Positions 9,540 through 19,066 are shown, counted from the stretch's first letter. The stretch is 64,000 nt of DNA from Nocardia ignorata NBRC 108230 (GCF_001612905.1 NZ_BDBI01000028.1:62001-126000); one strand, 5' to 3'. Notes: generated by a model not told the origin, from the sequence alone. Numbers and translations are program-made.

Positions 9540-10667
9540 TCAGCTGAGGGTCTTCTGAGCGGCGGGGTCGAAGGGCTTCAGCTCGTCGAAGCGTCCGTCG
9601 AGGACCTTGCGCGCCCACTCGGGATCCTGGAGCAACGCACGGCCCACAGCGACCATGTCGACCTCGTCGCGTTCCATCCGTTCGAGCAGATTGTCGATGC
9701 TGCCGAGTTCGGCGCCGTGCCCACGGAAGGCGTTCAGGAAGTCGCCGTCGAGGCCGACCGAGCCGACGGTGATCACCGGCTTACCGGTGAGCTTCTTGGT
9801 CCAGCCGGCCAGATTCAGGTCGGAGCCGTCGAATTCGGGGAGCCAGTAGCGGCGGGTCGAGGCGTGGAAGACATCGACACCTGCCTCGGCCAGCGGGGCG
9901 AGGATCGCCGCCAACTCCTGGGGCGTCTGTGCCAGGCGCCCGTCATAGGCATCCTGCTTCCACTGCGAATAGCGCAGGATCACCGGGAAGGTCGGCGAGA
10001 CGACGGCGCGCACGGCTTGGACGACCTCGGCGACGAACACGGTCCGGGCCACCGCGTCCCCGCCGTAGGCGTCGGTGCGGCGATTCGTGCGTGACCACAG
10101 GAACTGATCGAGGAGATAGCCGTGGGCGCCGTGGAGTTCCACCCCGTCGAATCCGAGGCGTTCGGCGGCCGCGGCGGCGTCGGCGAAGGCGGCGATCACG
10201 TCGTCGAGGTCGCGCTGGGTCATGGCGTGGCCCGCGCCCTCGGTGCCGTCGACGCGAATGCCGGAGGGGCCCATGGCCGGGGCGTCGGGGTAGGGCGCAT
10301 CACCGTGGTTGCGCACCATGCCGATGTGCCACAGCTGCGGGACGATGGTGCCACCAGCCGCGTGCACGTCGGCGGCGACCTTCGCCCACCCGGCCAGCTG
10401 GGCCTCGCCGTGGAAACGCGGGACGCGATCGCTCTGTCCCGCCGACTCGTGACCGACGTAGGTTCCCTCGGTGACGATCAGGCCGACGCCTGCCGCGGCC
10501 CGGCGGGCGTAGTAGGAAGCCACGTCGTCACCGGGGATACCGCCGGGGGAGAACATGCGGGTCATCGGCGCCATGGCGATCCGGTTGGGGACGGTCAGGC
10601 CGTTCAGGGTGATGGGTCGTGACAGGGCCTGCGTCGCACGGGCGGCGTCGGACACGGTGACGGTCAT
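9540..10667 (-). CDS. Old yellow enzyme-type NADH:flavin oxidoreductase
   Basis: About 375 residues forming an FMN TIM barrel. N-terminal PNRIAMAPMTRMFS, the substrate-binding region PQLWHIGMVRN, FDGVELHGAHGYLLDQFLW and SRTNRRTDAYGG are canonical. Such enzymes reduce activated alkenes, nitro compounds or nitrate esters with NAD(P)H. The start at 10667 is set by AGGAGC six nt upstream, itself overlapping an in-frame ATG at 10682 that is less likely. It is divergent from a MarR gene with TTGA-N5-TCAA sites between them, suggesting inducible control by electrophiles. It ends 4 bp from the UvrA-like gene, convergent. Confidence 0.93.
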   Translation of the reverse strand: MTVTVSDAARATQALSRPITLNGLTVPNRIAMAPMTRMFSPGGIPGDDVASYYARRAAAGVGLIVTEGTYVGHESAGQSDRVPRFHGEAQLAGWAKVAADVHAAGGTIVPQLWHIGMVRNHGDAPYPDAPAMGPSGIRVDGTEGAGHAMTQRDLDDVIAAFADAAAAAERLGFDGVELHGAHGYLLDQFLWSRTNRRTDAYGGDAVARTVFVAEVVQAVRAVVSPTFPVILRYSQWKQDAYDGRLAQTPQELAAILAPLAEAGVDVFHASTRRYWLPEFDGSDLNLAGWTKKLTGKPVITVGSVGLDGDFLNAFRGHGAELGSIDNLLERMERDEVDMVAVGRALLQDPEWARKVLDGRFDELKPFDPAAQKTLS

Positions 10668-10688
10668 GAATGCTCCTAACATACTTAC

Positions 10689-10758
10689 TTGAGAATGTCG
10701 AAGGTTGAGAACTTCAAGCAATGCCGCCACCGTAGGCGGAGATATTTGAGGTCGTCAA
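10689..10758. promoter_or_regulatory. Probable MarR operator cluster, TTGA-N5-TCAA
   Basis: The divergent promoter region holds two exact TTGA-N5-TCAA palindromes (10705-10717 and 10746-10758) and one with a single mismatch (TTGA-N5-TCGA at 10689-10701). The first two centres are 16 bp apart and the second and third 41 bp apart. Palindromes of this size in an oxidoreductase/marR intergenic region are typical for a MarR dimer, which would repress both genes until a ligand binds. The assignment to the adjacent MarR is inferred from position. Confidence 0.6.
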
Positions 10759-10781
10759 GTTTCTGGCGCTAGTCTTGAGCC

Positions 10782-11204
10782 ATGTCAGAGCCTCCCCGCG
10801 ACGATCCCGACCAGCTCATGGAGCTGTTGTCGGTGTCGCTCGGCGTGTATTACGGAGACTTCACCGCCGCTGCGGCCGGCGAGCAGCTCACCGCCATCCA
10901 GGCCAAGACCCTCACCGTGCTGCGCCATGGGCCCATCGCCATGCGAAGGCTGGCAGAGACCATGTACTGCGATGCCTCCAACATCACCGGCATCATCAAC
11001 CGGCTCGAGAAGCGTGGGCTCGTACGCCGGGAGACCAGCGCCGCCGATCGGCGCGTCACCAACCTCGTCATCACCCCGGAGGGTGAGCAGGTCACCGACG
11101 CGATCCGCGCGAACATGCACCGCACGCGCGCGGGTCTCGAGCGGCTCGACGCGCAACAACGCCGGACGCTGTCGGCCCTGCTGTCGGAGGTCTTCCGGAA
11201 GTAG
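10782..11204 (+). CDS. MarR-family transcriptional regulator
   Basis: 140 residues, typical MarR length. The winged helix-turn-helix is visible as LAETMYCDASNITGIINRLE (recognition helix) followed by the wing RGLVRRETSAADRRVTNLVIT, which carries the conserved DRR. It is divergent from the old-yellow enzyme gene, and its own start is 24 bp from the nearest TTGA-N5-TCAA palindrome, so autoregulation and control of the flavoenzyme are likely. It ends 6 bp before the convergent LuxR ATPase gene. Confidence 0.93.
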   Translation: MSEPPRDDPDQLMELLSVSLGVYYGDFTAAAAGEQLTAIQAKTLTVLRHGPIAMRRLAETMYCDASNITGIINRLEKRGLVRRETSAADRRVTNLVITPEGEQVTDAIRANMHRTRAGLERLDAQQRRTLSALLSEVFRK

Positions 11205-11210
11205 GGAGCC

Positions 11211-13493
11211 TCAGTCGGCGTGCGCGCCGCGGGTAGCCACCCAGGTGGCGATCTGGGCCCGGTTCGACGAGCCGAGCTTGGTGAGGATGTTGCCCACGTG
11301 CGTGTCGGCGGTGCGGGGCGCGATGACGAGGCGGGCGGCGATCTCCTTGTTCGTCAGCCCGGTGGCGACCAGGGTCGCCACCTCGTACTCGCGCGGGGTC
11401 AACGGCGCGATGTCGACGGGATGCCGAGTCGCCGGTTCACGGTGCGGGGTCAGCGCGAACTCGAAGGCCTCGTCGATCGGCATGGCCTGCCCGGCCAGGA
11501 ACGCGGTTTCGAAACGGTCGCCACCCAGTGCCTGGATCGACGCGTCGCGAAAGAGCGTGTGCGGGCGCACGAGGATGACGTCGGGATCGGAACCCAGCTG
11601 CTCCCACGCGGACGCGGCGACACCGAACAGGGTGGCGGCGCGCAGGTGCTGGTTGCGTGCCGAGGCCACCCACGCCAGTGCTTCCACGTGATAGGCGTCG
11701 CCGAATCGGCTGCCCCATCGGCGCGAGATCCGCAGGGCGGTGTGTCCGGCTCGCTCGGCCGCGTCGGGATTGCCGAGCATCACTTCGATCAGCGAGATGG
11801 CGAACAGGTAGAGCCCGCGATAGTAGTAGTCACCGTGCTCCTCGCAGATCCGCACCGCCTCGCGTAGCTCCTGGAGGCGACCGGTGGGGTCGGCGGCGGC
11901 GGTCGCCAGCGCGTAGATGTTCCACGCCCCCATCGACTCACGCAGGTGTCCGTGGCTGCGCAGGGTGTGGGTGGCTTCCCAGGCGAGGGCGGCCGCCTTC
12001 TCGTTGTCCAAGTCGATCTTGGCCGCGGCGGACCGGGCGGCCTTCGCGAGGGCGATCAGGACCGGGTCGCCCGAGCGCGCCGCCTCCCGATCGGCTTGAT
12101 CGAGTTCGCGATAAGCGCTGTCACGATCGGTCATCCAGATCGAATGCAGGGCGAGCACCGCCCAGCCGCGTCCCGCGTGCGGCGAATGCGGCACCGCGTG
12201 CAGCGCACGCTGCAACCAGACCTTCACCAGCTGATCCGAGCCAGCCATCCGCCAGAACTCATCGACGCAGGCCGCCATCTCGAGCGCGGTCTCGGCCTCG
12301 CCCGGCGTCTCGAGCGACCATTCGAGCGCCAATCGCAGATCGGGTTGGCAGACCTGCAACCGACGGACGTGTTCGAACTGCTTCTTGCTGAAGAACTCCC
12401 GGTCGGTCAGCAGAATGACGTCCCGGAACCAGTCCCGATGCCTGCGGGCGACGACGTCGGTCGCACCTTCCTCGGCCAGCTTCTCGGCGCCGAACTCGCG
12501 CACCGGCCGCAACAGGCGGTAGTGCGTGATGTCGTCGCCGCGCCGTTCCAGGATCGACTTGTCGACCAGCGAATCGACGATCGACACCACCGGCGCGACC
12601 GAACGCGTGTCGGCGCAGACATATTCGGCGGCTTCCAGCTCGAACCAGTCCTGGAAGATCGACAGGCGCGCCCACACCTGCTTCTCGTCGTCGCTGCACA
12701 ACCGGTAGCTCCAGTCGACCGTGTTGCGCAGCGTCTGGTGCCGGTCGGGCACCCCGTGCGTCCAGGCCGTCGGCAGCGTCAGCCCGCACGACCAGCGGTC
12801 GATGACCTGTGCGGGTGACAGCGAGCGGTGCCGGGCCGCCGCCAGTTCGATGGCCAGTGGGATCCCGTCGAGCAACCGGCACAGGCGGGCGATGGCGGCG
12901 GCGTTCGACTCGGTGATCCGGAAATCGGCGCGCACCGCCCTCGCCCGGTCGACGAGCAGGGCCACCGCCGGGTATTCGGCGATCCGGGCGGGATCGTCGA
13001 GCTCCGGTGGTGGCACGGCCAGTGGTGGGAGCCGGTAGACCTGCTCGCCCGCCACGCTGAGTGTCTGCCTGCTGGTGACGAGCAGGGTCACCCCGGGGCA
13101 GGTCGCGAGCACCTGGATGACGAGGTCGGCGCAGCCGTCGAGCAGATGTTCGCAGTTGTCGAGGACCAGCAGCGGTGCGCGGCGAACCAGATGGTCGAGT
13201 ACCCGTTCGGTCGCCGACTCGCCGGCTTTGATCCGCAATCTGAGTGCCGCCGCCACCGCTGTGCCGACCTCGTGATCGTGGCGCAGCCCGGACAGTTCCA
13301 CGAAGTAGACGCCGTCGTCGTAGTCGGCGGCGAGCTGCCCGGCGACCTTGCGTGCCAGGCGGGTCTTGCCGAGTCCGCCCTGGCCGGTGATGGAGACCAG
13401 GCAGCCGTCGTCGAGCAGGGCGCGCACCGCGGCTACCTCGGCATCGCGGCCGAGGTAGCTGGTCGCCGCCGGGTCGAGCGTGCTTCGCACCAT
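11211..13493 (-). CDS. Large ATP-binding LuxR-family regulator
   Basis: 760 residues. An AAA/NB-ARC-type ATPase is at the N-terminus: P-loop GQGGLGKT at residues 37-44, Walker B LLVLDNCEH at about 110, RQTLSVAGEQVYRLPPL, and DGIPLAIELAAAR. A helical tetratricopeptide-like middle follows. The last 65 residues form a LuxR/GerE DNA-binding domain (LTPREYEVATLVATGLTNKEIAARL, then TADTHVGNILTKLGSSNRAQIA). This is the common actinobacterial STAND-type regulator; the trigger is unknown. It stands alone, next to no obvious biosynthetic cluster. A second, broken gene with the same kind of ATPase module lies at 29819-30290. Confidence 0.9.
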   Translation of the reverse strand: MVRSTLDPAATSYLGRDAEVAAVRALLDDGCLVSITGQGGLGKTRLARKVAGQLAADYDDGVYFVELSGLRHDHEVGTAVAAALRLRIKAGESATERVLDHLVRRAPLLVLDNCEHLLDGCADLVIQVLATCPGVTLLVTSRQTLSVAGEQVYRLPPLAVPPPELDDPARIAEYPAVALLVDRARAVRADFRITESNAAAIARLCRLLDGIPLAIELAAARHRSLSPAQVIDRWSCGLTLPTAWTHGVPDRHQTLRNTVDWSYRLCSDDEKQVWARLSIFQDWFELEAAEYVCADTRSVAPVVSIVDSLVDKSILERRGDDITHYRLLRPVREFGAEKLAEEGATDVVARRHRDWFRDVILLTDREFFSKKQFEHVRRLQVCQPDLRLALEWSLETPGEAETALEMAACVDEFWRMAGSDQLVKVWLQRALHAVPHSPHAGRGWAVLALHSIWMTDRDSAYRELDQADREAARSGDPVLIALAKAARSAAAKIDLDNEKAAALAWEATHTLRSHGHLRESMGAWNIYALATAAADPTGRLQELREAVRICEEHGDYYYRGLYLFAISLIEVMLGNPDAAERAGHTALRISRRWGSRFGDAYHVEALAWVASARNQHLRAATLFGVAASAWEQLGSDPDVILVRPHTLFRDASIQALGGDRFETAFLAGQAMPIDEAFEFALTPHREPATRHPVDIAPLTPREYEVATLVATGLTNKEIAARLVIAPRTADTHVGNILTKLGSSNRAQIATWVATRGAHAD

Positions 13494-13614
13494 CCGCCGT
13501 CTCGGGTCGTACCGGACGACACGTGCTGTCGATCCGGCTCACGGGTGTGATCGGTATCGGCGATCGTACTCAGCCGTCGTCCCGGGAGCGGCACGAATTC
13601 GCTGATGTCCGCAC

Positions 13615-14433
13615 TCAGCTCAGCGCTTGCGCCTTCGCGTTGTGCAGAACTCTCGTCCACGCGACGTCGGTGCACAGGCCGCACTCGGCACCGAGGAAAC
13701 GGGCCTTCGCGACGGGGTCACCGAGCAGTCGGTACTTCAGCCAGTCGGCCATCACCTCGGCGTATCGTCCCCAGACCAGGTGCCCGGCGCCACCGAGTTC
13801 GGCGAAGACCGCGGGTACCTGGTCGGCCCTCTCGAACAGGGGCATGACGATGCCGTCGGCGTCGACGATGCGGTCGGCCTCCCCGGCCAGGAACAGCGCG
13901 GGCCCGACCATCTTTCCGGGAGCCGCCAGCGGGCCGGGTTGCAGGGCTAGCACGGTGCGCACCATCTCGTCGGCGCCCGCGTTGATCGCGCCCGCCCCGC
14001 CCTGGGAATGGCCTGCGGCCGCCACCTGATCGGTGGCCACCTTGCCGCTGTACGCGTTGCCCGGGGTGTCGTTGCGCCGCAGCAGTTCCCGCCCGCCCGC
14101 GAGCATCTCCGCACCCGAGTTCGCCATCGTGGTGTTCGCGGCGACGACGATGAAGCCCGCCGCGGCCCAGGGCTTCAGCAGTGTGTCGGCGTAGACGCCG
14201 GGCCCGGCGCCGGTGCCGTTGCCCCAGAGCACCACCGGATGGCGGGTGGTGCCGAGCTCGGCGGGACGGTACACCGTGTGGTCGACCCACTTGTCGACCG
14301 TCACGGCGCCCACCGGGTCGGCCACCTGCGACGAACCGGCCGACCCGGCCGAGGGCGGGTTCGCCACAGCGGGCGCGGCGCCCAGCAGACCGGTCACCGC
14401 GACCGCCGCCAGGGTTGTGCATCGGAAAAACAT
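13615..14433 (-). CDS. Secreted alpha/beta hydrolase (PETase/chlorophyllase-like lipase family)
   Basis: 272 residues. A signal peptide is evident (VAVTGLLGAAPAVANPPSA, cleavage near Ala-Asn or later). The alpha/beta-hydrolase core has the nucleophile elbow GHSQGG at about residue 142, with an Asp in the FLAGEADRIVDADG stretch and a His in the GGAGHLVWG stretch completing a plausible triad. NGTGAGPGVYADTLLKPWAAAGF matches secreted cutinase-like/dienelactone-hydrolase-like lipases. It is likely an extracellular esterase; substrate unknown. It is followed on the same strand by the AarF-kinase group upstream, but gaps suggest its own promoter. Confidence 0.8.
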   Translation of the reverse strand: MFFRCTTLAAVAVTGLLGAAPAVANPPSAGSAGSSQVADPVGAVTVDKWVDHTVYRPAELGTTRHPVVLWGNGTGAGPGVYADTLLKPWAAAGFIVVAANTTMANSGAEMLAGGRELLRRNDTPGNAYSGKVATDQVAAAGHSQGGAGAINAGADEMVRTVLALQPGPLAAPGKMVGPALFLAGEADRIVDADGIVMPLFERADQVPAVFAELGGAGHLVWGRYAEVMADWLKYRLLGDPVAKARFLGAECGLCTDVAWTRVLHNAKAQALS

Positions 14434-14461
14434 CGTTGTCCTTTCCTACGGTGCCGCGGTA

Positions 14462-15628
14462 CTACGCGGCCGGATCGTGCAACCCCGACACCACGAGCGC
14501 GGAGCGCAGGTACCACAGATCGGCGCACCGGGTGGCGTCGTAGCCGGTGAGTTCGGCGATGCGCTTGATGCGGTAGTCGATCGAGTTGGTGTGCAGGTGC
14601 AGCATGGTTGCGGTGCGGCGCCGGTTCAGGTTGTTGGCGACGTGGCAGCGCAGCGTTTCGAGGAGTTCGGGGTGCCCGGTCAGCGGCTCGAGCACGGTCG
14701 CGAGGTGGTCGCGGGCCGGACCGGGCCGGGTGAGCTGGTATTCGAGCGCGTAATCGCTGAACCGGTGCACGCCACCCCTGCGGCCGAGCCGCCGGACGAT
14801 CTCGAGCAGTTCGTGCGCGCACTCGGTCGCGTCGGCCACCTCGTCGAGGTCGGACAGCACGACCGCCACCGTCACCTGGCGACCGGCGGCGCGGGTGAGC
14901 GCGGCGGCCACGACGTCGATGTCGGCGTCGGTATGGCGCGGCACCAGTGCGGTGCCGCCGCGCGTGGACAGGGCGGCCAGGCACTCACCGTCGCAGCGAC
15001 GGTCGAGTTCGGCGCGCATGCGGGTGATGGCGCGGCGGGCGCGTACCCGCTCGTCGACGCCGTCGGCGGGCCCGTCCGTCGGTTCGCCCGCGATGTTCAG
15101 TGCCAGCACCCAGTACTCGTCGGCCAGTTCGACGCCGCAGTCGCGGGCCACGGCGCGCGAGTGGGTGCCCGCGATGACCTGGTGGGCCAGTGCGTCTCTG
15201 GCGTGTTCGGAGCGGCCCGCTAGTTCCAGCGTGTACCGCACGTAGGCGCTCGCGACCGTCGTGGCGGCGTGCTCGAGCAGGTCGACCACGTCGATCTCGG
15301 CTCCGGTCAGTTCGACGGCGATGCGCGCACAGCGGTGCAGGGAGTGCAGGATCGCCTCCACCCCGATGCCGTCGCGTGCCCATTCGACGGTGGCGTGTTC
15401 GAGGCGAGCGAGCGGGACGGCCGTAGCCGACCCGGAACTCGTGGCCGCGATCAGATCGAGGCAGGCCAGCCCGATGTTGCGGATCTGCCGGGGGCGCAAC
15501 ATATTTCGCCCCGCGGGGCCGTCGGTGAAGGCCGTCCGTACCAGGCGGTCGATCGTCGATTCCTGTGCCGCGTGCGCCGGTGCCGATCTGCTCAGGAGGG
15601 CGGTCCCGGAGGGTGTCCGATGTGGCAT
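14462..15628 (-). CDS. PucR/CdaR-type transcriptional regulator
   Basis: About 388 residues from ATG 15628; the longer open frame upstream is an antisense shadow. The C-terminus carries the PucR helix-turn-helix typical of the family (ETLRCHVANNLNRRRTATML, then HLHTNSIDYRIKRIAELTGYD). The middle resembles the GGDEF-like CdaR sensory domain (VAVVLSDLDEV). The N-terminal about 150 residues are helical. Such regulators often control catabolic or secondary-metabolic genes. It lies 28 bp downstream of nothing convergent and directly after the secreted hydrolase on the same strand, so its target could be that gene; this is inference. Confidence 0.85.
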   Translation of the reverse strand: MPHRTPSGTALLSRSAPAHAAQESTIDRLVRTAFTDGPAGRNMLRPRQIRNIGLACLDLIAATSSGSATAVPLARLEHATVEWARDGIGVEAILHSLHRCARIAVELTGAEIDVVDLLEHAATTVASAYVRYTLELAGRSEHARDALAHQVIAGTHSRAVARDCGVELADEYWVLALNIAGEPTDGPADGVDERVRARRAITRMRAELDRRCDGECLAALSTRGGTALVPRHTDADIDVVAAALTRAAGRQVTVAVVLSDLDEVADATECAHELLEIVRRLGRRGGVHRFSDYALEYQLTRPGPARDHLATVLEPLTGHPELLETLRCHVANNLNRRRTATMLHLHTNSIDYRIKRIAELTGYDATRCADLWYLRSALVVSGLHDPAA

Positions 15629-15734
15629 TCGTCGAGCGTGCCGGGCCCAGCACGCCGGGACATCGGTAGAACTGCGTATCTCTGCGCACCGAGGTGCGTA
15701 TTTTATTCGGCTCCGCCCACGAAGTCCGCGGGGT

Positions 15735-17675
15735 TCACCGAGAGACCTTCCGTTCGCCGGCGAGCGCCGCTTCGTGGCCGTCGACGAGGGTGCCGGGGAT
15801 GACCACGACGGCGCGCACCCCGCCGTACGGTGACTCGGCCAACCGCACCGACACCGCGTGGGTGCTCGCGAGCTGGGCCACCACGAACAAGCCCATGCGC
15901 GAATCGCGCGACAACGCCGCGAACCCGAAATCCGGCGCGGCGGCCAGCAGGGAGTTGTACCGCTCGAATTCGGCCACGGTGAGACCGATCCCCTGATCGG
16001 CGACCTCGACCGCCAGGCCCTTGCCGACGACACCCGCGCTGACATCGACCATCGTCGCGGGTGGGGAGAAGGCGGTGGCGTTGTCGACGAGTTCGGCGAT
16101 GAGGTGGATCAGGTCGGCCACCGCCGCGCCGTACAGCCGCGCCTCGGGTACGCCGCCGACCCGCACGCGCACATACTCTTTCGTCTCACCCACCGCGCTG
16201 CGCAGCACATCGAGCAGCGGCACCGGTGTGCTCCACCGTCGCCCGGGCCTGCTGCCGCCGAGGATCAGCAGGTTCTCGGCATTGCGTCGCGCGCGGGTCG
16301 CCAGGTGATCGAGCTGGAAGTACACCTCGAGCAGGGCCGGGTCCTGCTGCTTGCTCTCGGCCTCGTCGAGGATCTCGAGCTGACGGTGCACCACCACCTG
16401 GCTGCGATGGGCGATATTGACGAATACCGAGCGAACCCCCTCCCTGGTGCGCGCCTCCTCGACCGCCGCCCCCACCGCCACGGTCGCGGCCTGCTCGAAA
16501 GCGGTTGCCACTTCACCGATCTCGTCACTGCCGAAGTCGAGGATGGGCGCGATCTCGGCGCGCTCACCGGCTTTCGCCCGCCGGATGGCCTTGGGCAGTT
16601 CGGCGTCGGCCACCTCGAGCGTGGCATCGCGCAGCCGCCGCAACCCGCGGATGATGCGGTCGGCCAGCACCACCGCGATCAGCATGGCGACCACACTGCC
16701 CACCAGCACGACGGCCCCCGCCACCCACGCGGACCGTTCGGTGCGTTGGGCGGCCTCGATGGCACTGCCACGGGCTCGGTCGAGATGTTCGGAGTAGGTG
16801 GCGACGAGCTTCGTATTCACCTCGGCGGCGGCATCCTGCCACTGCTGCAGCGAGAGTGGCAGCTCCGGTGTCCGGGTCCACTCGTGAGACGCGAGTCGTT
16901 CGGCGAGCGCCGCCTCCATCGTCGAAATCTGTTGCCACGCATCGGAAGCCACGATTCCGGCGAGCAGCTGGTTGCGTGGCTCACCGAATTCGGCGATCAG
17001 ATTGGTGATCTCGGCCTTGTAGAAGCCCACCTGGGTGGTGAACTCTTCGAGCGGGAACGCCCGCCCGTCCGAACCCCAGAGCGCGACACCGATCGCATTG
17101 CCCCGCGACATCGCCTCGGTCGCGGCGAGCAACCGCACGGCCTCGGAGATCCGCGTGGCGAACAGCGGGTCCGGCGCCACCTGCTGTGCGCGCCGGAAAC
17201 CGGTGTGGAACAACGTGAACGGGCCGTTGAAGTACTGGTACACCTCGACCGGGCCGAGCACGCGCCCGTCGATACCGGCCCGCACCTTCGTGATGGTCGC
17301 CTGGAACTTCGCGTGCGCGGCCGGGATATACGGAGACGGTTCGTGCCTGCGAGCATCCGCGCGCACCAGCGCCTCGAACCCGCGGTCGACCCGCGCCCGC
17401 GCCGAGACCAGCTCCGGCACGATCTCGCCGGTGGTGAGCTTGCGCAGCGAGAGCACCCGCTCGACCTGGGCGGCGGCACCGAGTTCGGCGGCGGCGGGGC
17501 GGATCTGCTCCAGGTCGTCGATCCACTGCCGGACCTGAGCGCTGTCGCGCACCAGGTCGCCCGCGGTGAACATGCCGAGACCGAGCAGGGTGAGACTGGG
17601 AATGAGCGCGATCGCGAGAATTCTGGTGCGAACGCCAAGCCGTGCCGGAAACCCAACCGCACTGTGGTAGTTCAC
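15735..17675 (-). CDS. Sensor histidine kinase with nitrate/nitrite-sensing (NIT) domain
   Basis: About 646 residues. A first transmembrane helix (about 17-38), a helical extracytoplasmic NIT domain with SLRKLTTGEIVPELVSARAR, a second transmembrane helix (about 310-335, VAGAVVLVGSVVAMLIAVVL), a HAMP linker, a degenerate dimerisation region (VFVNIAHRSQVVVHRQLEI) and a HATPase_c domain (N-box ELVDNATAFSPP, DQGIGL) follow in order. It resembles the kinase of Streptomyces 'conservons', but no roadblock, DUF742 or GTPase partner follows it. GTG 17675, preceded by GAGGTG, starts 8 nt after the AarF gene stops, so the two are probably cotranscribed. Confidence 0.88.
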   Translation of the reverse strand: MNYHSAVGFPARLGVRTRILAIALIPSLTLLGLGMFTAGDLVRDSAQVRQWIDDLEQIRPAAAELGAAAQVERVLSLRKLTTGEIVPELVSARARVDRGFEALVRADARRHEPSPYIPAAHAKFQATITKVRAGIDGRVLGPVEVYQYFNGPFTLFHTGFRRAQQVAPDPLFATRISEAVRLLAATEAMSRGNAIGVALWGSDGRAFPLEEFTTQVGFYKAEITNLIAEFGEPRNQLLAGIVASDAWQQISTMEAALAERLASHEWTRTPELPLSLQQWQDAAAEVNTKLVATYSEHLDRARGSAIEAAQRTERSAWVAGAVVLVGSVVAMLIAVVLADRIIRGLRRLRDATLEVADAELPKAIRRAKAGERAEIAPILDFGSDEIGEVATAFEQAATVAVGAAVEEARTREGVRSVFVNIAHRSQVVVHRQLEILDEAESKQQDPALLEVYFQLDHLATRARRNAENLLILGGSRPGRRWSTPVPLLDVLRSAVGETKEYVRVRVGGVPEARLYGAAVADLIHLIAELVDNATAFSPPATMVDVSAGVVGKGLAVEVADQGIGLTVAEFERYNSLLAAAPDFGFAALSRDSRMGLFVVAQLASTHAVSVRLAESPYGGVRAVVVIPGTLVDGHEAALAGERKVSR

Positions 17676-17683
17676 GAAACACC

Positions 17684-19066
17684 TCAGGCATTGGTTACCG
17701 TGTGCCGCCAGGCCTCGATCTCCCGGCCGATCTCGGTCACCGGCGGTTCGTCGTAGAGCCATTCGCGGGCCAGGTCGTGCCAGTTCCGGGTCGCCTCGAG
17801 CTGACCGAGCGCGGTGAGGGTGAAAAGGTCGGCGCGGCGGGAGAAGACGTGCTCGGGCGGCAGCAGCAAGTGGCGGACCTCGCGCCGCTGCGCCGCCCGC
17901 GGGTCGGTGGCGAGCACGACCGCACTGGTGGCGATCTCCGGGGTGAGGGTGATCTCCTCGTCGAGCAGATGCCACCCCGAGGCGGCCCACACGTATTCGA
18001 GCACCGACTGGGGCGTCACCGGCGAGTCGGGGGCGATGATGCCGCGCTCGGACCAGCGCCGGAACACCTCGTCGCTGTCGAAGTGGTGAGCCGCGCGGAT
18101 CACCTGCCGCTCGAAATCCAGGTCGGCGCGCTCGATCGTGTTGTACAGCCCGAAGTCGACGAAACCGACCCGGCCGTCGTCGGCGAGCAGCACATTGCCC
18201 GGATGCGGGTCGGCGCAGTACTCGCCGTCGCGGAACATGCCGGTGATGTAGAAGCGGTACACCAGCTCACCGATGTGATCGCGGCGCGCGGCGGGCAGGC
18301 GGCGGATGTCGTCGAACGAGATGCCTTCGACGAATTCGGTGACCAGCACATTGTCGCCGCAGAACTCCTCGACGGCGTCGGGGACCAGGATGAACGGGTG
18401 GTCCCGGTAGCGTGCGGCGACCCGATGCTGATTGGCCGCCTCGCGCCGGTAGTCCAGTTCGGCGACGATATTGCCGGAGATCTCGGCGAGCACCTCGGTA
18501 TCGGCGGCCGAGGGCAGAAACGATTTCCACAGGCCGCTGAAGAATTCGAGATTGCGCATATCGGCGTGCACCGCCCGATCCACGCCGGGATACTTCACCT
18601 TCACCGCGACCACCCGTCCGTCGCGCAGCCGGGCGCGATACACCTGGCCGATCGAGGCCGCCGCCACCGGTTCCGGGTCGAAGTCGGTGAACACCCGGCT
18701 CAGCCGCCCGAGATCCTGCTCGATCACCGCGCGCATCTGCGCGAACGGCACCTCGGGTGCGCTGTCGCGCAGCTTCGCCAGTTTCGTGCGGAACATCTCG
18801 CGGTGCTCCTCCGGGATCATGTCCAGATCCAGCACCGAGGCCATCTGCCCCAATTTCATCGCCGCGCCCTTCATCCCACCGAGCACGGTGACGATCTGCT
18901 GGGCGGCTTGCAGTGTCGAGCGTTCGGCGAGTGTGCGGCGCGCCTGTTCGGTTCGCCCGATCATCGCCAGCCGGGTACCGAGGCCGCGGGCCGCCTGTCC
19001 CGCGGCCAACCGGCCGAGCCGTGCGCTGCGTGACAGTCGTCCGGTCGGTACCTGCTTGTCTGCCAT
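17684..19066 (-). CDS. ABC1/AarF (ADCK/UbiB)-family atypical kinase
   Basis: 460 residues. The family hallmark KLGQMAS is at about residue 70, with the Ala-rich loop AAASIGQVYRARL, the nucleotide-binding lysine region VAVKVKYPGVDRAV, DPHPGNVLLADDGRVGFVDFG (catalytic and metal-binding loops) and the N-terminal kinase-blocking region all present. Relatives act in quinone biosynthesis or lipid homeostasis; actinobacterial roles are mostly undefined. The N-terminus has basic helices but no signal peptide. The NIT-domain kinase follows 8 nt downstream. ATG 19066 is preceded by GAAAGAGG. Confidence 0.9.
   Translation of the reverse strand: MADKQVPTGRLSRSARLGRLAAGQAARGLGTRLAMIGRTEQARRTLAERSTLQAAQQIVTVLGGMKGAAMKLGQMASVLDLDMIPEEHREMFRTKLAKLRDSAPEVPFAQMRAVIEQDLGRLSRVFTDFDPEPVAAASIGQVYRARLRDGRVVAVKVKYPGVDRAVHADMRNLEFFSGLWKSFLPSAADTEVLAEISGNIVAELDYRREAANQHRVAARYRDHPFILVPDAVEEFCGDNVLVTEFVEGISFDDIRRLPAARRDHIGELVYRFYITGMFRDGEYCADPHPGNVLLADDGRVGFVDFGLYNTIERADLDFERQVIRAAHHFDSDEVFRRWSERGIIAPDSPVTPQSVLEYVWAASGWHLLDEEITLTPEIATSAVVLATDPRAAQRREVRHLLLPPEHVFSRRADLFTLTALGQLEATRNWHDLAREWLYDEPPVTEIGREIEAWRHTVTNA

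Noticed and set aside
15858..17756. 632-codon plus-strand frame opposite the histidine kinase
   Set aside because: The minus strand holds a full set of NIT, HAMP and HATPase motifs; the plus frame has none and is a high-GC antisense artefact.
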